Origin: Candidatus Vallotiella sp. (ex Adelges kitamiensis)
GTDB lineage: Bacteria > Pseudomonadota > Gammaproteobacteria > Burkholderiales > Burkholderiaceae
Direction: 5' to 3'
Assembly (NCBI RefSeq): GCF_020342435.1
Contig: NZ_CP080504.1
Location: 1 to 64,000, forward strand
DNA length: 64,000 nucleotides
A program made the position numbers and the translations under genes. The notes below the pieces were generated by a model. The model did not search any database. It was not told the DNA's origin and saw only the letters and a program-made list of their open reading frames with translations. Shown piece by piece: positions 22,143-32,872 of the stretch (its first letter is position 1; every line of letters starts with the position of its first letter).

Positions 22143-22799
22143 ATGAGCCTTGGACTTATAGGTCGCAAGGTTGGGATGACCCGAATTTTCGCGGATGATG
22201 GTGATTCGATTCCTGTGACTGTTTTAGACGTGTCAAACAACCGTGTAACACAAATTAAATCCGTTAAAACAGATGGTTATACAGCAGTTCAAGTCGCCTT
22301 CGGAAAGCGACGCGCCTCGCGCGTAACTAAACCAAATGCCGGCCATTTTTCTAAAGCCGGTGTTCAGGCTGGAGAAATTCTCAGAGAATTTCGAGTTGAA
22401 GCCAATAAAGCAGCTGAGCTATTGCCGGGCGCATTAATCAATATTAACTTTTTAAAAGTAGGACAAAAAGTCGATGTGCAGGGTATCTCTCTTGGTAAGG
22501 GCTATGCCGGTACAATTAAGCGCTATAACTTTAGTTCGGGTCGAGCATCGCACGGTAATTCACGTTCGCATAATGTACCAGGTTCTATTGGTATGGCACA
22601 AGATCCAGGACGTGTATTCCCCGGTAAGCGTATGACTGGTCACCTTGGCGATGTAACAGTTACTACCCAAAATCTTGAGATTGCGCGTATCGATACAGCA
22701 CGCGCTCTTATCCTTGTTAAGGGTGCGGTGCCCGGCTCAAAAGACGGAAAAGTTTTTATAACGCCGGCTATCAAAGCTCCTGCAAAGAAAGAGGCGTGA
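22143..22799 (+). CDS. rplC: 50S ribosomal protein L3
   Basis: L3 is an early assembly protein near the peptidyl-transferase centre. I choose the second ATG (22143, [16 protein letters not shown]), because the first (22131) lies inside the GGAGAG ribosome site. This gives 218 residues. The signature region [19 protein letters not shown] (about residues 135-153) carries the glutamine-free variant of the usual methylation loop. It is followed by rplD within two bases. Confidence 0.96.
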   Translation: MSLGLIGRKVGMTRIFADDGDSIPVTVLDVSNNRVTQIKSVKTDGYTAVQVAFGKRRASRVTKPNAGHFSKAGVQAGEILREFRVEANKAAELLPGALININFLKVGQKVDVQGISLGKGYAGTIKRYNFSSGRASHGNSRSHNVPGSIGMAQDPGRVFPGKRMTGHLGDVTVTTQNLEIARIDTARALILVKGAVPGSKDGKVFITPAIKAPAKKEA

Positions 22800-22801
22800 T
22801 A

Positions 22802-23422
22802 ATGGAACTAAAGCTTCTAAACGACCAAGGTCAGGAAAGTTCGGGTATAAACGCGTCGGATATTATATTTAATCGTGCTTACAATGAAGCGCTGATCCAT
22901 CAAATTGTTGTCGCATACCAAGCAAACTCACGCAGCGGAAATCGCGCGCAAAAAGATCGACAGCAGGTCAAGCATACAACTAAGAAACCATGGCGACAAA
23001 AAGGTACAGGCCGGGCCCGTGCTGGTATGTCTTCAAGCCCGCTATGGCGCGGCGGTGGCCGGATCTTTCCAAGCTCGCCAGAAGAAAATTTCAGTCAAAA
23101 AGTTAATAAGAAGATGTTTCGTTCTGGGATCCGATCGATCCTATCACAACTTGCCCGAGAAAGCCGTCTATTAGTGATTGAGGATATTAAGATCGAAGCG
23201 CCAAAGACAAAGCTACTATCGACTAAATTGAAGACGATGGGTCTCGAGTCAGTGCTTATGATTACCCATACTATTGATGAGAACCTATATCTTGCATCAC
23301 GCAATCTACCGTATATAGCAATTGTTAAGCCACGTTATGCCGACCCATTATCGCTGATCTACTTTAAAAAAGTACTAATGACGAAGACTGCGGTTGTGCA
23401 AATCGAGGAGTTACTGTCATGA
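22802..23422 (+). CDS. rplD: 50S ribosomal protein L4
   Basis: L4 lines the exit tunnel and represses the S10 operon in enterobacteria. The ATG at 22802 ([11 protein letters not shown]) is the family start; the frame opens at a GTG two codons earlier that overlaps the rplC stop. The protein has 206 residues with the loop [20 protein letters not shown] (about residues 61-80). It overlaps rplW by four bases (ATGA). Confidence 0.96.
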   Translation: MELKLLNDQGQESSGINASDIIFNRAYNEALIHQIVVAYQANSRSGNRAQKDRQQVKHTTKKPWRQKGTGRARAGMSSSPLWRGGGRIFPSSPEENFSQKVNKKMFRSGIRSILSQLARESRLLVIEDIKIEAPKTKLLSTKLKTMGLESVLMITHTIDENLYLASRNLPYIAIVKPRYADPLSLIYFKKVLMTKTAVVQIEELLS

Positions 23423-23733
23423 GTAATATTCGCAGGAACAATCATCGTTTGATGCAAGTTCTACTTGCGCCAGTAATTTCTGAGAAAGCGACATTGGTAG
23501 CCGATAAAAATGAGCAAGTCGTATTTAACATTGTACCAGGTGCCACAAGAAAAGAGATTAAGGAAGCGGTAGAGTTATTATTCAAGGTCGAAGTAGATTC
23601 GGTTAACGTGCTTAACTTTCGGGGTAAAGTCAAGCGCTCTGGCCGTTTTATAGGCCGACGAAAGGGCGTGCGCAAGGCGTATGTGAGTCTGAAGCCGGGT
23701 CAAGAGATTAACTTTGAAGCGGAGGCTAAGTAA
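23419..23733 (+). CDS. rplW: 50S ribosomal protein L23
   Basis: L23 surrounds the tunnel exit and docks trigger factor and SRP. The 104-residue protein includes [20 protein letters not shown] (about residues 16-35) and the [11 protein letters not shown] loop (about 74-84). Its ATG overlaps the rplD stop, implying coupled translation. rplB starts three bases after it. Confidence 0.97.
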   Translation: MSNIRRNNHRLMQVLLAPVISEKATLVADKNEQVVFNIVPGATRKEIKEAVELLFKVEVDSVNVLNFRGKVKRSGRFIGRRKGVRKAYVSLKPGQEINFEAEAK

Positions 23734-23735
23734 TT

Positions 23736-24563
23736 ATGGGGCTTATTAAGCTTAAGCCGACTTCGCCTGGCCGTCGTGCAATGGTGAAGATATTCAACAA
23801 AGAACTGCACAAAGGTAAACCTTACTCAGCACTTCTAGATAAGCAAATTTCTACAGCCGGCCGCAATAATAATGGCCACATCACAACGCGACATAGAGGC
23901 GGTGGTCATAAGCATCACTATCGTAGTGTCGATTTTTATCGCGATAAAGATGGTATTCTAGCAAAAGTTGAGCGTCTCGAATACGACCCTAATCGCAGCG
24001 CGAATATTGCTCTTCTATGCTATGTTGATGGAGAGCGCCGCTATATTATTGCACCGAAAGGCATAGTAGTTCATACGCAGCTATTATCAGGCTCAGAAGC
24101 ACCAATTCGGCTAGGCAATACGCTACCAATACGCAATATTCCAGTAGGTACAACTATTCACTGTGTTGAAATATTGCCAGGTAAGGGAGCGCAAATCGCT
24201 CGCTCAGCTGGTTCGTCAGTAATGCTATTAGCTCGCAAAGGCGCATATGCACAGCTCCGCCTGCGCTCAGGTGAAATTAGGCGTGTACATATTGAATGCC
24301 GCGCAACAATTGGTGAGGTCGGAAATGCAGAACACGGTCTGCGTCAAATTGGTAAGGCTGGTGCCAATCGTTGGCGCGGTATTCGTCCAACGGTCCGCGG
24401 CGTCGCAATGAATCCGATTGATCACCCGCATGGTGGTGGGGAAGGGCGTACTGCAGCAGGTCGTGATCCGGTAAGCCCCTGGGGTAAACCGACGAAAGGC
24501 TTTCGCACGCGTCGTAATAAGCGCACGAGGACGATGATCGTCCAGCGCCGTCATAAGCGTTAA
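23736..24563 (+). CDS. rplB: 50S ribosomal protein L2
   Basis: L2 is a core 23S rRNA-binding protein needed for subunit joining and peptidyl transfer. The 275-residue protein begins [18 protein letters not shown] and contains the highly conserved [20 protein letters not shown] segment (about residues 226-245), including the histidine implicated in activity. Length and context (after rplW, before rpsS) are normal. Confidence 0.98.
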   Translation: MGLIKLKPTSPGRRAMVKIFNKELHKGKPYSALLDKQISTAGRNNNGHITTRHRGGGHKHHYRSVDFYRDKDGILAKVERLEYDPNRSANIALLCYVDGERRYIIAPKGIVVHTQLLSGSEAPIRLGNTLPIRNIPVGTTIHCVEILPGKGAQIARSAGSSVMLLARKGAYAQLRLRSGEIRRVHIECRATIGEVGNAEHGLRQIGKAGANRWRGIRPTVRGVAMNPIDHPHGGGEGRTAAGRDPVSPWGKPTKGFRTRRNKRTRTMIVQRRHKR

Positions 24564-24573
24564 GGAGTAGGCA

Positions 24574-24849
24574 ATGGCACGTTCTGTTAAAAAAGGTCCT
24601 TTCTGCGATGTTCATTTACTTAAAAAAGTTGGAGTAGCCGTAGCTCTGCGTGACAAAAAACCAATTAAAACTTGGTCGCGTCGTTCAACTATTCTGCCCG
24701 ATTTTATCGGCCTGACAATCTTTGTTCATAATGGCCGACAGCATGTTCCCGTATATGTATCAGAAAACATGGTAGGTCATAAGCTTGGCGAATTCGCGTT
24801 GACTCGTACGTTTAAGGGACACGCAGCCGACAAAAAAGCTAAGAAATAA
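24574..24849 (+). CDS. rpsS: 30S ribosomal protein S19
   Basis: S19 forms the 30S head with S13. The 91-residue protein begins [19 protein letters not shown] and has the conserved [20 protein letters not shown] region (about residues 53-72). AAGGAGTAGGC precedes the ATG. It lies between rplB and rplV. Confidence 0.98.
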   Translation: MARSVKKGPFCDVHLLKKVGVAVALRDKKPIKTWSRRSTILPDFIGLTIFVHNGRQHVPVYVSENMVGHKLGEFALTRTFKGHAADKKAKK

Positions 24850-24861
24850 GGGGCAATTAAG

Positions 24862-25191
24862 ATGGAAGTGAGAGCAATTCATCGCGGCGCCCGCATTTCA
24901 GCGCAGAAAACGCGTCTTGTAGCCGACCAGATCAGGGGTCTACCAGCTGAAAAAGCGCTACATATTTTAACTTTCTTACCAAAGAAAGCAGCCGGCATTA
25001 TTAAGAAAGTGCTGCTATCAGCAATAGCCAATGCAGAGCACAATGAGGGTATAGACATTGATAGTTTAAAGATCAAGACCATTTGTATTGATAAAGCAGC
25101 TTCGCTAAAGCGTTTTTTCGCTCGAGCGAAGGGTCGAGGCAACCGTATCGAGAAGCAATCTTGTCACATTACTGTGACAATCGGGAATTAA
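24862..25191 (+). CDS. rplV: 50S ribosomal protein L22
   Basis: L22 contributes a loop to the exit tunnel. It has 109 residues, with the [18 protein letters not shown] segment near the start (about residues 10-27) and the tunnel-loop region near [12 protein letters not shown] (about 84-95). The length is normal. rpsC starts 11 bases after the stop. Confidence 0.97.
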   Translation: MEVRAIHRGARISAQKTRLVADQIRGLPAEKALHILTFLPKKAAGIIKKVLLSAIANAEHNEGIDIDSLKIKTICIDKAASLKRFFARAKGRGNRIEKQSCHITVTIGN

Positions 25192-25202
25192 GGAGTCACA
25201 CG

Positions 25203-25958
25203 GTGGGACAAAAAATTCATCCGACTGGCTTTCGTCTATCTGTCAGTCATAACTGGGCATCGCGTTGGTACGCAAATAATACTCAGTTTGCTGAGATGCT
25301 TAAAGAAGATATCAGCGTTCGCGAATATCTGAAGAAAAAACTAAAAAATGCATTAGTAAGCCGTATTGTAATTGAGCGCCCAGCAAAAAATGCGCGTCTT
25401 ACAATCTTTAGTTCACGTCCGGGTGTTGTAATTGGTAAAAAAGGTGAAGATATTGAGTTATTAAAGACTGAATTACAGCGCCGCATGGGCGTACCAGTCC
25501 ACATTAATATTGAGGAGGTTCGTAAGCCAGAAACTGATGCGCAATTGATTGCTGATTCTATTACTCAACAACTTGAGCGACGGATTATGTTCCGTCGCGC
25601 AATGAAGCGCGCGATACAGAACGCAATGCGCCTAGGTGCTCAAGGCATTAAGATTATGAGTGCGGGGCGTTTAAACGGTATTGAAATCGCGCGCACCGAA
25701 TGGTACCGCGAAGGCCGTGTACCACTGCATACACTGCGTGCTAGTATTGATTATGCAATGTCAGAGGCAAAAACAACTTACGGCATTATTGGTGTTAAGG
25801 TGTGGGTCTATAAAGGCGATACACTTGATCGCAACGATCTACTAGTTTCTGAAGAATCTCGGGAGGACAAGCGTACTCGCCGCAATGTCCGGCCAAGTGA
25901 TCGTCGCCCGCGTCGTAGCGGTTTTGTTGTTAGCGGCGATGTAAAAAGTGGGGCATAA
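25203..25958 (+). CDS. rpsC: 30S ribosomal protein S3
   Basis: S3 is a 30S head protein at the mRNA entry site. The start is the GTG at 25203 ([18 protein letters not shown]), preceded by AAGGAG. The open frame runs 14 codons further back into rplV, but that part is not L22- or S3-like. The protein has 251 residues with the KH-domain motif [13 protein letters not shown] (about residues 75-87) and a basic C-terminal tail. The neighbours are rplV and rplP. Confidence 0.96.
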   Translation: MGQKIHPTGFRLSVSHNWASRWYANNTQFAEMLKEDISVREYLKKKLKNALVSRIVIERPAKNARLTIFSSRPGVVIGKKGEDIELLKTELQRRMGVPVHINIEEVRKPETDAQLIADSITQQLERRIMFRRAMKRAIQNAMRLGAQGIKIMSAGRLNGIEIARTEWYREGRVPLHTLRASIDYAMSEAKTTYGIIGVKVWVYKGDTLDRNDLLVSEESREDKRTRRNVRPSDRRPRRSGFVVSGDVKSGA

Positions 25959-25960
25959 GC

Positions 25961-26377
25961 ATGCTGCAACCGAAGCGCAGAAAATATCGTAAAGAACAAA
26001 AGGGTCGTAATACCGGCATTGCTACACGCGGTAATGCTGTATCTTTTGGCGAGTTCGGCCTGAAAGCAATTGGGCGAGGTCGTTTAACCTCGCGTCAAAT
26101 TGAAGCCGCGCGTCGAGCGATGACCCGTCACATCAAGCGTGGTGGTCGAATCTGGATTCGGATATTTCCAGATAAGCCGATTTCAAAAAAGCCCGCTGAA
26201 GTACGAATGGGTAATGGTAAAGGTAGTCCTGAGTACTACGTTGCTGAAATTCAACCCGGTAAAATGTTATACGAGATGGATGGTGTAAACGAAAAATTAG
26301 CACGTGAAGCATTTCGTTTAGCAGCGGCAAAGTTATCGTTAAAAACAACATTTGTTACTCGACAGATCGGTGCTTAA
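25961..26377 (+). CDS. rplP: 50S ribosomal protein L16
   Basis: L16 organises the aminoacyl-tRNA site region of 23S rRNA. The 138-residue protein begins [17 protein letters not shown] and contains the [20 protein letters not shown] region (about residues 50-69). It starts two bases after the rpsC stop. Nothing unusual is seen. Confidence 0.98.
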   Translation: MLQPKRRKYRKEQKGRNTGIATRGNAVSFGEFGLKAIGRGRLTSRQIEAARRAMTRHIKRGGRIWIRIFPDKPISKKPAEVRMGNGKGSPEYYVAEIQPGKMLYEMDGVNEKLAREAFRLAAAKLSLKTTFVTRQIGA

Positions 26378-26388
26378 GGAGTTAAGCA

Positions 26389-26583
26389 ATGAAAGCTTGT
26401 GAGCTTCGTAATAAAGATAAAACCTTCCTTTATAAAGAATTATCAGATCTACTAAAGGCCCATTTCGGTCTGCGCATGCGACTTGCAACACAGCAATTGC
26501 AAAATACTAGTCAGCTTAGAAAAGTCTGCCGAGATATTGCTCGTGTTCGTACAGTATTGACTGAAGAGGCAAATCAAAAATGA
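26389..26583 (+). CDS. rpmC: 50S ribosomal protein L29
   Basis: L29 is a small helical protein near the tunnel exit beside L23. It has 64 residues with the motif [20 protein letters not shown] (about residues 23-42) and ARVRTVL near the end. TAAGGAGTTAAGC precedes the ATG. Its stop overlaps the rpsQ start (ATGA). Confidence 0.97.
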   Translation: MKACELRNKDKTFLYKELSDLLKAHFGLRMRLATQQLQNTSQLRKVCRDIARVRTVLTEEANQK

Positions 26584-26843
26584 ATAATAGTGTTAAGACG
26601 TCGCTTAAGCGGATGCTAGTAGGGAAAGTCGTTAGCGCTAAAATGAATAAGACTGTAACTGTTCTAGTTGAACATCGCGTTAAGCATCCAATCTATGGTA
26701 AGTACGTTGTACGCTCAAAAAAGTATCATGCGCACGATCAAGCAAATATCTATAACGAAGGCGACCTTGTAGAGATTCAGGAAAATCGCCCTATTTCAAA
26801 AACAAAAGCCTGGACCGTATCTAGCTTAGTAAAAAGTGTATGA
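26580..26843 (+). CDS. rpsQ: 30S ribosomal protein S17
   Basis: S17 is a primary 16S rRNA-binding protein. The 87-residue protein has [20 protein letters not shown] (about residues 15-34) and ends in the [13 protein letters not shown] segment. It overlaps rpmC by four bases and closes the S10 operon; a spacer of about 300 bases with a hairpin and promoter follows. Confidence 0.97.
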   Translation: MNNSVKTSLKRMLVGKVVSAKMNKTVTVLVEHRVKHPIYGKYVVRSKKYHAHDQANIYNEGDLVEIQENRPISKTKAWTVSSLVKSV

Positions 26844-26895
26844 TTTATTTAAATGCAGGCCGTGTTATTTTATACGATTTAAGAAAATAATCATG

Positions 26896-26932
26896 GCAAG
26901 TCTATAATTATTTGTTATAGTTATGGACTTGC
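26896..26932 (+). terminator. Hairpin downstream of rpsQ
   Basis: GCAAGTC (26896-26902) pairs with GACTTGC (26926-26932), and CTATAA/TTATAG (26902-26907 with 26915-26920) forms an inner stem sharing the boundary C. AT-rich sequence with six A residues follows rather than a T run. It lies about 50 bases after rpsQ and may end or stabilise the S10 transcript. Confidence 0.4.
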
Positions 26933-27072
26933 TGCAATAAAAAAGCAATAGCCTCTAAGTAGTAAGCTAAATTAGTTACTACACATGAAAGTAGTCATTG
27001 TTTCGCCGCGAAAATTTCGGGATTTAATTTCCGCTTTGATTTCGCTACTTTCTAAATAGTCAGTAAAATCGG

Positions 27073-27101
27073 CTGACAAAACCAAAACTAACCGGTATTC
27101 C
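27073..27101 (+). promoter_or_regulatory. Candidate promoter of the spc operon
   Basis: CTGACA (27073-27078), 17 bases, then TATTCC (27096-27101). A 7-base inverted repeat, CCGGTAT (27092-27098) and ATACCGG (27114-27120), overlaps the -10 and the likely start. rplN begins at 27142 after a GGGGAAAA ribosome site. The promoter call rests on spacing and position only. Confidence 0.4.
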
Positions 27102-27141
27102 TACTGTAATGGTATACCGGATTAAGTTGGGGAAAATAAAT

Positions 27142-27510
27142 ATGATTCAGACTGAATCTCGGCTGAAGGTGGCTGACAATACGGGTGCGCGCGAAGTGTT
27201 ATGCATTAAAGTACTCGGTAGTTCAAAACGTCGCTATGCATGTATCGGTGATCTTATTAAAGTAAGCATCAAAGAAGCTACTCCTCGTGGACGAGTCAAG
27301 AAGGGTGAAGTTTATAGTGCAGTAGTAGTTCGCACGCTCAAAGGTGTGCGTCGCCAAGATGGATCACTTATTAAATTTGATAGTAATGCTGCTGTACTTT
27401 TAAATAATAAGCTTGAGCCAATCGGAACACGTATTTTTGGACCAGTCACACGTGAATTACGAAGCGAACGCTTTATGAAGATAATTTCACTCGCGCCAGA
27501 AGTGTTGTAA
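27142..27510 (+). CDS. rplN: 50S ribosomal protein L14
   Basis: L14 binds 23S rRNA at the subunit interface. The ATG at 27142 ([20 protein letters not shown]) gives the standard 122 residues; eleven upstream codons in frame overlap the promoter region and are not L14. The conserved segment [19 protein letters not shown] is at about residues 16-34. It is the first gene of the spc operon. Confidence 0.97.
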   Translation: MIQTESRLKVADNTGAREVLCIKVLGSSKRRYACIGDLIKVSIKEATPRGRVKKGEVYSAVVVRTLKGVRRQDGSLIKFDSNAAVLLNNKLEPIGTRIFGPVTRELRSERFMKIISLAPEVL

Positions 27511-27521
27511 AGGGAGTTGCA

Positions 27522-27833
27522 ATGAATAAAATTCGAAGGGGTGACAAAATTATCGTTGTTTCTGGTAAGGATAAAGGTAAGCACGGTACAGTTCTAGTAA
27601 CTGCAGGTGACTATGTGATAGTTGAGAATATTAATCTTGTAAAAAAGCACCTCAAGCCTAACCCGATAAAAAATATAGCTGGCGGTATAGAAAATAAATC
27701 AATGCCGATACATATCTCTAATGTTGCCTTAGCTGATGTAAATGGTCGCGCTACACGTGTTGGTATCAAGATTAAAGATGATGGCAAAAAAATGCGTTTC
27801 CTAAAAACCACCGGTGCTATGCTCAGCACTTGA
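27522..27833 (+). CDS. rplX: 50S ribosomal protein L24
   Basis: L24 is an assembly initiator near the tunnel exit. The 103-residue protein has an N-terminal KOW motif ([20 protein letters not shown], residues 3-22) and the following basic VKKHLKPNP segment. AAAGGGAG precedes the ATG. It is followed 13 bases later by rplE. Confidence 0.97.
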   Translation: MNKIRRGDKIIVVSGKDKGKHGTVLVTAGDYVIVENINLVKKHLKPNPIKNIAGGIENKSMPIHISNVALADVNGRATRVGIKIKDDGKKMRFLKTTGAMLST

Positions 27834-27846
27834 GTTTGGAGGCAAT

Positions 27847-28386
27847 ATGGTACGCTTGCAAAGAATTTACAAAGAAAAAATTGTTTCCGAACTTACTAAC
27901 AAGTTCGGTTACCAGTCTGTTATGGAAGTGCCTCGTATTACTAAGATTACTTTAAACATGGGTCTTGGTGAAGCAGTTGCTGATAAAAAAATTATTGATA
28001 GCGCAGTAAGTGATTTAACAAAAATTGCTGGGCAAAAGCCCGTTGTAACAAAAGCGCGCAAAGCAATTGCTGGATTTAAGATTCGTCAAGGCTATCCGAT
28101 TGGGGTAATGGTAACACTTCGCAGTCGAGTAATGTATGAATTTCTAGATCGTTTTGTAACAATTGCACTACCCCGTGTTCGAGATTTCCGTGGTATCTCA
28201 GGTCGAGCATTTGATGGTCGAGGCAACTATAATATCGGAGTAAAAGAGCAGATTATTTTTCCCGAGATTGATTACGATAAAATCGACATGCTGCGCGGAT
28301 TAAACATAAGCATTACAACTACTGCTAAAGCTGACGAAGAAGCGAAAGCACTACTCACAAGCTTTAAATTCCCTTTTAGAAACTGA
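27847..28386 (+). CDS. rplE: 50S ribosomal protein L5
   Basis: L5 binds 5S rRNA in the central protuberance. The ATG at 27847 ([13 protein letters not shown]) with TTTGGAGG upstream gives 179 residues, the family length. The frame opens 11 codons earlier inside rplX, which I reject. The conserved [15 protein letters not shown] and [10 protein letters not shown] segments are visible at about residues 39-53 and 109-118. Confidence 0.97.
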   Translation: MVRLQRIYKEKIVSELTNKFGYQSVMEVPRITKITLNMGLGEAVADKKIIDSAVSDLTKIAGQKPVVTKARKAIAGFKIRQGYPIGVMVTLRSRVMYEFLDRFVTIALPRVRDFRGISGRAFDGRGNYNIGVKEQIIFPEIDYDKIDMLRGLNISITTTAKADEEAKALLTSFKFPFRN

Positions 28387-28393
28387 GGTTACT

Positions 28394-28699
28394 GTGGCCA
28401 AATTGGCATTGATCGAGCGCGAAAAAAAGCGCGCTTATCTCGCGGTGAAGTATGCGCCCATACGCGCAGCTCTAAAAGCGATTATTAATAATACAAGCAA
28501 ATCCGAGGAAGAGCGTTATAAAGCGCGTCTGAGATTACAGCAACTTCCGCGTAACGCTAATCCAACTCGTAAGCGTAATCGCTGTGCAATTACTGGACGC
28601 CCACGCGGTACATTCCGAAAATTTGGCTTAGCGCGTGGTAAAATTCGAGAAATTGCATTTCGTGGTGAGATTCCTGGCCTAACAAAGGCGAGCTGGTAA
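28394..28699 (+). CDS. rpsN: 30S ribosomal protein S14
   Basis: S14 is a 30S head protein. It begins at a GTG ([20 protein letters not shown]), with GAGG just upstream, and has 101 residues. This is the zinc-free long form; the region [19 protein letters not shown] (about residues 63-81) lacks the CxxC pairs of the short form. It sits between rplE and rpsH. Confidence 0.97.
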   Translation: MAKLALIEREKKRAYLAVKYAPIRAALKAIINNTSKSEEERYKARLRLQQLPRNANPTRKRNRCAITGRPRGTFRKFGLARGKIREIAFRGEIPGLTKASW

Positions 28700-28711
28700 A
28701 AGGAACATAAT

Positions 28712-29107
28712 ATGAGTATGAGTGATCCTATCGCGGATATGCTGACTCGCATTCGCAATGCGCAGACAGTCGAAAAATCAGCAGTAACGATGCCTTCGTC
28801 AAAAGTAAAAGTCGCGATCGCGCACGTCCTTAAAGAAGAAGGCTATATTAATGATTTCGTCGTAAAGACAAACGCCCCAGGAGCAAAACTAGACATTACG
28901 TTAAAGTATCATGCTGGTCAGCCAGTTATTGGGCGTCTAGAGCGCATCTCTAAGCCCGGACTTCGTGTATATCGTCGTCGAAAAGAAATCCCTCGAGTCA
29001 TGAATGGTCTAGGCGTTGCTATAATATCTACCCCGAAGGGAGTAATGACTGATCGAAAAGCACGTGCAATAGGCGTAGGCGGTGAAGTAGTTTGCTATGT
29101 CGCTTAA
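28712..29107 (+). CDS. rpsH: 30S ribosomal protein S8
   Basis: S8 binds the central domain of 16S rRNA and represses the spc operon in enterobacteria. It has 131 residues beginning [18 protein letters not shown] and ending with the conserved [16 protein letters not shown]. Two in-frame ATGs lie two codons apart; related proteins also carry MSMSD, so the first is used. Confidence 0.97.
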   Translation: MSMSDPIADMLTRIRNAQTVEKSAVTMPSSKVKVAIAHVLKEEGYINDFVVKTNAPGAKLDITLKYHAGQPVIGRLERISKPGLRVYRRRKEIPRVMNGLGVAIISTPKGVMTDRKARAIGVGGEVVCYVA

Positions 29108-29128
29108 GAGCCGACAGGAGGTTGCAAT

Positions 29129-29662
29129 ATGTCTCGAGTAGGTAAAAGCCCGATTCCTCTGCCTAATGATATGGAAGTAATGCTTGATAATGCACAGATT
29201 ACCCTAAAAGGGCGGTTAGGTTCGATTTCTCAAAGGCTAAATCCGCTTGTGCAAGTAATTAATAATGGCCGTGAATTAAAATTTCAACCGACTAATAAGT
29301 CGATTGAAGCAAAAGCGCTGTCTGGAACAATGCGCGCGCTTGTTGCAAACATGGTAAGTGGAGTAACGAAAGGTTTCGAGCGCAAGCTCACACTAGTCGG
29401 CGTTGGTTACCGTGCGCAAGCACAGGGTAATACATTAAATTTGTCATTAGGTTTCTCACATCCGATTACACATCAGATGCCAGAAGGTGTAGACGTAGAA
29501 ACACCATCGCAAACAGAAATTGTTATTAAAGGAGTCGATAAACAAAAAGTTAGCCAAGTAGCTGCAGAAGTGCGCCGCTACCGCCCACCTGAACCCTATA
29601 AAGGAAAAGGCGTGCGCTATACCGATGAAATCGTAATCCTCAAGGAAACAAAAAAGAAGTAA
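29129..29662 (+). CDS. rplF: 50S ribosomal protein L6
   Basis: L6 lies near the factor-binding site. The 177-residue protein begins [19 protein letters not shown] and shows the two-domain L6 fold, with [21 protein letters not shown]-like sequence (first 19 residues from about 90) and the C-terminal [16 protein letters not shown] (about 151-166). AGGAGG precedes the ATG. Confidence 0.98.
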   Translation: MSRVGKSPIPLPNDMEVMLDNAQITLKGRLGSISQRLNPLVQVINNGRELKFQPTNKSIEAKALSGTMRALVANMVSGVTKGFERKLTLVGVGYRAQAQGNTLNLSLGFSHPITHQMPEGVDVETPSQTEIVIKGVDKQKVSQVAAEVRRYRPPEPYKGKGVRYTDEIVILKETKKK

Positions 29663-29673
29663 AGTGCGCAATT

Positions 29674-30039
29674 ATGGATAAAACTCAATCTCGCCTGCGC
29701 CGCGCTCGTCAAACGCATATTAAAATATCTAGACTACAGATTGCACGTTTAGCCGTGCACCGAACTAACCAGCATATTTATGCTCAGGTATTCTCGCCAT
29801 GCGGTACAAAAGTGGTAGCTGGTGCATCAACTGTTGAGAGCGAAGCTCGCCGGCAGTTAGATGGTAAGTCAGGTAAAGGTGGTAATATTGCTGCAGCTCA
29901 GCTGATTGGCAAGCGCGTTGCCGAGAAAGCTAAAGCTGCCGGTATTGAATTTGTTGCCTTTGACCGTTCTGGCTTTCGCTATCATGGTCGTGTTAAAGCA
30001 CTTGCTGATGCCGCACGTGAAGCAGGGCTCAAGTTTTAG
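29674..30039 (+). CDS. rplR: 50S ribosomal protein L18
   Basis: L18 binds 5S rRNA. It has 121 residues with [19 protein letters not shown] (about residues 24-42) and the C-terminal [20 protein letters not shown] (about 97-116). It follows rplF after 11 bases and precedes rpsE. Confidence 0.98.
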   Translation: MDKTQSRLRRARQTHIKISRLQIARLAVHRTNQHIYAQVFSPCGTKVVAGASTVESEARRQLDGKSGKGGNIAAAQLIGKRVAEKAKAAGIEFVAFDRSGFRYHGRVKALADAAREAGLKF

Positions 30040-30053
30040 AACGAGGATTTATC

Positions 30054-30572
30054 GTGGCAAAAATGCAAGCAAAGATTCAAGCAAGTGAACGTGATGACGG
30101 CCTGCGCGAAAAGATGATATCAGTCAATCGTGTAACTAAAGTTGTAAAAGGTGGCCGCATTCTTGGTTTTGCCGCACTAACAGTAGTAGGTGATGGTGAT
30201 GGGCGGGTTGGTATGGGTAAAGGTAAAGCTAAAGAAGTACCAGTCGCTGTTCAAAAGGCAATGGAGCAAGCTCGCCGCAATATGTTTAAAGTTTCGCTAA
30301 AAAACGGCACTCTTCAACATGAAGTAAATGGTAAGCACGGTGCATCACAGGTTTTACTTGCACCAGCTAAGCTGGGTGCAGGAGTAATTGCTGGCGGTCC
30401 AATGCGTGCGGTATTCGAAGTTATGGGTGTAACAAACGTCGTAGCCAAGAGCCATGGCTCAACGAATGCATATAACCTTGTTCGTGCCACACTTGATGGT
30501 TTAAGTCGTCAGTCAACTCCGAGTGAGATTGCAGCTAAACGAGGAAAAAGCATCGAAGAAATTTTATGTTAA
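30054..30572 (+). CDS. rpsE: 30S ribosomal protein S5
   Basis: S5 contributes to decoding fidelity and mRNA unwinding. It begins at a GTG ([20 protein letters not shown]) and has 172 residues. The double-stranded-RNA-like motif [20 protein letters not shown] (about residues 31-50) and the [19 protein letters not shown] segment (about 107-125) are intact. An ACGAGGA site precedes the start. Confidence 0.97.
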   Translation: MAKMQAKIQASERDDGLREKMISVNRVTKVVKGGRILGFAALTVVGDGDGRVGMGKGKAKEVPVAVQKAMEQARRNMFKVSLKNGTLQHEVNGKHGASQVLLAPAKLGAGVIAGGPMRAVFEVMGVTNVVAKSHGSTNAYNLVRATLDGLSRQSTPSEIAAKRGKSIEEILC

Positions 30573-30587
30573 GACAAGATGGTTACT

Positions 30588-30770
30588 ATGTCTGAGAAAA
30601 CTATTAAAGTCCGGCTTGTAAAAAGCCTGATTGGTACTCGTGATACGCATCGTTTAACAGTGCGCGGTCTCGGTTTGCGCCGCTTGAATTCAGTAAGCGA
30701 ATTGCAAGATACGCCGGCGGTTCGAGGCATGATTAATAAAGTCTCATACCTTATTAAGATCGTTGGTTAA
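30588..30770 (+). CDS. rpmD: 50S ribosomal protein L30
   Basis: L30 is a small 50S protein. The ATG at 30588 ([16 protein letters not shown]) gives 60 residues, as in relatives. An upstream in-frame ATG at 30579 would add three residues and is less likely. The conserved [20 protein letters not shown] is at about residues 24-43. It lies between rpsE and rplO. Confidence 0.95.
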   Translation: MSEKTIKVRLVKSLIGTRDTHRLTVRGLGLRRLNSVSELQDTPAVRGMINKVSYLIKIVG

Positions 30771-30796
30771 ACTCTATACGAGCTTTAGAGGTAAAT

Positions 30797-31231
30797 ATGC
30801 AACTCAATAATCTAAAGTCAGCCATGGGTTCTAGGCGCGAAAAACGTCGCGTTGGGCGTGGCATTGGGTCAGGTTTAGGTAAAACTGCAGGGCGCGGGCA
30901 TAAAGGTCAAAAATCGCGTTCAGGTGGTTTTCATAAAGTAGGTTTTGAAGGCGGGCAGATGTCATTGCAACGCCGTTTGCCTAAACGTGGGTTTACATCA
31001 TTAACAAAAAAATGTGCTTGTGAAATACATTTAGACGACCTAGAAAAATTAAAAGTTGAGGAAATTAATCTATCTGTCCTAAAGCAGAAAGACCTTGTAA
31101 GCACTTTTACTAAAAAAGTAAAAATTATTGCAACCGGTAAAATTAAGCATAAAGTTGTAATTAAAGGGCTAAGTGCTACGAAAAGCGCTCGTACAGCAAT
31201 TGAAGCTGTAGGCGGGCGATTCATTTTCTAA
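30797..31231 (+). CDS. rplO: 50S ribosomal protein L15
   Basis: L15 is a late-assembly 50S protein. It has 144 residues with the glycine-arginine-rich N-terminal region ([20 protein letters not shown], about residues 17-36) and the C-terminal [20 protein letters not shown] (about 120-139). AGAGGT precedes the ATG. secY follows. Confidence 0.97.
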   Translation: MQLNNLKSAMGSRREKRRVGRGIGSGLGKTAGRGHKGQKSRSGGFHKVGFEGGQMSLQRRLPKRGFTSLTKKCACEIHLDDLEKLKVEEINLSVLKQKDLVSTFTKKVKIIATGKIKHKVVIKGLSATKSARTAIEAVGGRFIF

Positions 31232-31279
31232 TTAAGTCTTTGTTTATAAAGTTATTTGGACTTGTTACGGAGAAGATTA

Positions 31280-32614
31280 TTGGTTAATAGTCCAATTTTT
31301 TCAAAGACTAGATGCAATAAACCGCATTATAGTGATTTACGTCGACGATTAATTTTTCTACTTCTTACATTAATCGTCTACCGGATTGGTGCGCATATCC
31401 CAGTTCCGGGAATTGATTCTTGTCAGCTAGCTAAGCTGTTTCAAAATCAGTCCGGTAGTATTTTAGCCATGTTTAATATGTTCTCAGGTGGTGCACTATC
31501 ACGATTCACGATATTTGCACTGGGAATAATGCCGTATATTTCGGCATCAATTATTATACAGCTATTAGCGCTTGTATCCCCTAGATTAGAGACTCTTAAA
31601 AAAGAAGGGCATGCTGGTCAGCATAAGATTAATTGTTATACACGTTACTTCACAGTTGCATTAGCTACCCTTCAGGCTTTCAGTATCGCGCTGGCACTTG
31701 AAAATCAGCTAAATTTAGTGGTTGATCCGGGCATAATATTTCAGCTTACGACAGTAGTAACATTAGTAACTGGCACTATGTTTCTGATGTGGCTGGGCGA
31801 GCAGATTACTGAGCGTGGCCTAGGTAATGGAATTTCGATTATTATCTTTAGCGGCATTGCTTCGGGATTGCCAAATGCGATTAATAGTTTATTTAAACTA
31901 GTAGATACTGGGTCAATAAGCATTGTTTCAGCAATTATTATTATTGCGTTAATTTCTGCGGTTACATATTTAGTCGTTTTTATCGAACGAGGGCAACGCA
32001 AAATTCTTATAAACTATGCAAAGCGTCAAGTTGGAAAAAAAATATATGGTAGTCAGTCATCACACTTGCCATTAAAACTAAATATGGCAGGTGTGATTCC
32101 ACCTATTTTCGCATCCTCGATTATTTTACTACCTGCGACTATTGCTAATTGGGTGGGTACTAGCGCCAATATACATTGGCTTCATAAGATGATAGTAATA
32201 TTAGAACCGGGGCAGCCGCTATACGTTATTTTGTACTCATTAGCTATTATTTTCTTTTGTTTTTTCTATACAGCATTAGTGTTTAATAGTAAAGAAACAG
32301 CAGATAACCTAAAAAAAAGTGGTGCGTTTGTTCCAGGAGTGCGTCCAGGCGATCATACTTCGCGTTATATCGCTAAGATTCTTACTCGTCTAACTCTAGC
32401 TGGTGCAGCTTACATTGTGTTCGTTTCTCTTTTGCCTGAATTCCTAGTGCTACACTGGAATGTACCATTTTACTTTGGGGGTACTTCGTTATTAATTATT
32501 GTCGTTGTAACAATGGACTTTATGGCGCAAGTACAGTCGTATGTTATGTCTCAACAGTATGAATCGCTACTCAAGAAAGCTAACTTTAAGAGTAGCGGCC
32601 TTCCGATGCGTTAA
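31280..32614 (+). CDS. secY: Preprotein translocase subunit SecY
   Basis: SecY is the channel-forming subunit of the Sec translocase, with about ten membrane helices. I place the start at the TTG at 31280 ([20 protein letters not shown]), with CGGAGAAG upstream; relatives begin MANSP at this point. The frame is open eight codons further to another TTG at 31256. The protein has 444 residues with [13 protein letters not shown] (about 43-55), the plug/TM2 region [20 protein letters not shown] (about 72-91) and [10 protein letters not shown]. Partner SecE is at 1899. Confidence 0.95.
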   Translation: MVNSPIFSKTRCNKPHYSDLRRRLIFLLLTLIVYRIGAHIPVPGIDSCQLAKLFQNQSGSILAMFNMFSGGALSRFTIFALGIMPYISASIIIQLLALVSPRLETLKKEGHAGQHKINCYTRYFTVALATLQAFSIALALENQLNLVVDPGIIFQLTTVVTLVTGTMFLMWLGEQITERGLGNGISIIIFSGIASGLPNAINSLFKLVDTGSISIVSAIIIIALISAVTYLVVFIERGQRKILINYAKRQVGKKIYGSQSSHLPLKLNMAGVIPPIFASSIILLPATIANWVGTSANIHWLHKMIVILEPGQPLYVILYSLAIIFFCFFYTALVFNSKETADNLKKSGAFVPGVRPGDHTSRYIAKILTRLTLAGAAYIVFVSLLPEFLVLHWNVPFYFGGTSLLIIVVVTMDFMAQVQSYVMSQQYESLLKKANFKSSGLPMR

Positions 32615-32625
32615 GCACAAGGAAT

Positions 32626-32844
32626 ATGACCAAAGACGATGTTATTCAGATGCAAGGTGAGGTTCTTGAAAACCTCCCTAATGCAACATTTCGGGTCAAA
32701 CTCGAAAATGGTCATGTTGTATTAGGGCATATCTCCGGAAAGATGCGTATGCACTACATTAGGATTCTTCCCGGCGATAGGGTAACGCTAGAATTGACGC
32801 CTTATGATTTGTCTCGTGCACGGATTATATTTCGGGCGAAATAA
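32626..32844 (+). CDS. infA: Translation initiation factor IF-1
   Basis: IF-1 blocks the ribosomal A site during initiation. The 72-residue S1-fold protein begins [20 protein letters not shown] and includes [20 protein letters not shown] (about residues 34-53). It lies between secY and rpmJ, a common beta- and gammaproteobacterial spc-operon arrangement. Confidence 0.97.
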   Translation: MTKDDVIQMQGEVLENLPNATFRVKLENGHVVLGHISGKMRMHYIRILPGDRVTLELTPYDLSRARIIFRAK

Positions 32845-32872
32845 TTGAAGAAAAGGTAATAAAGGTAATATT

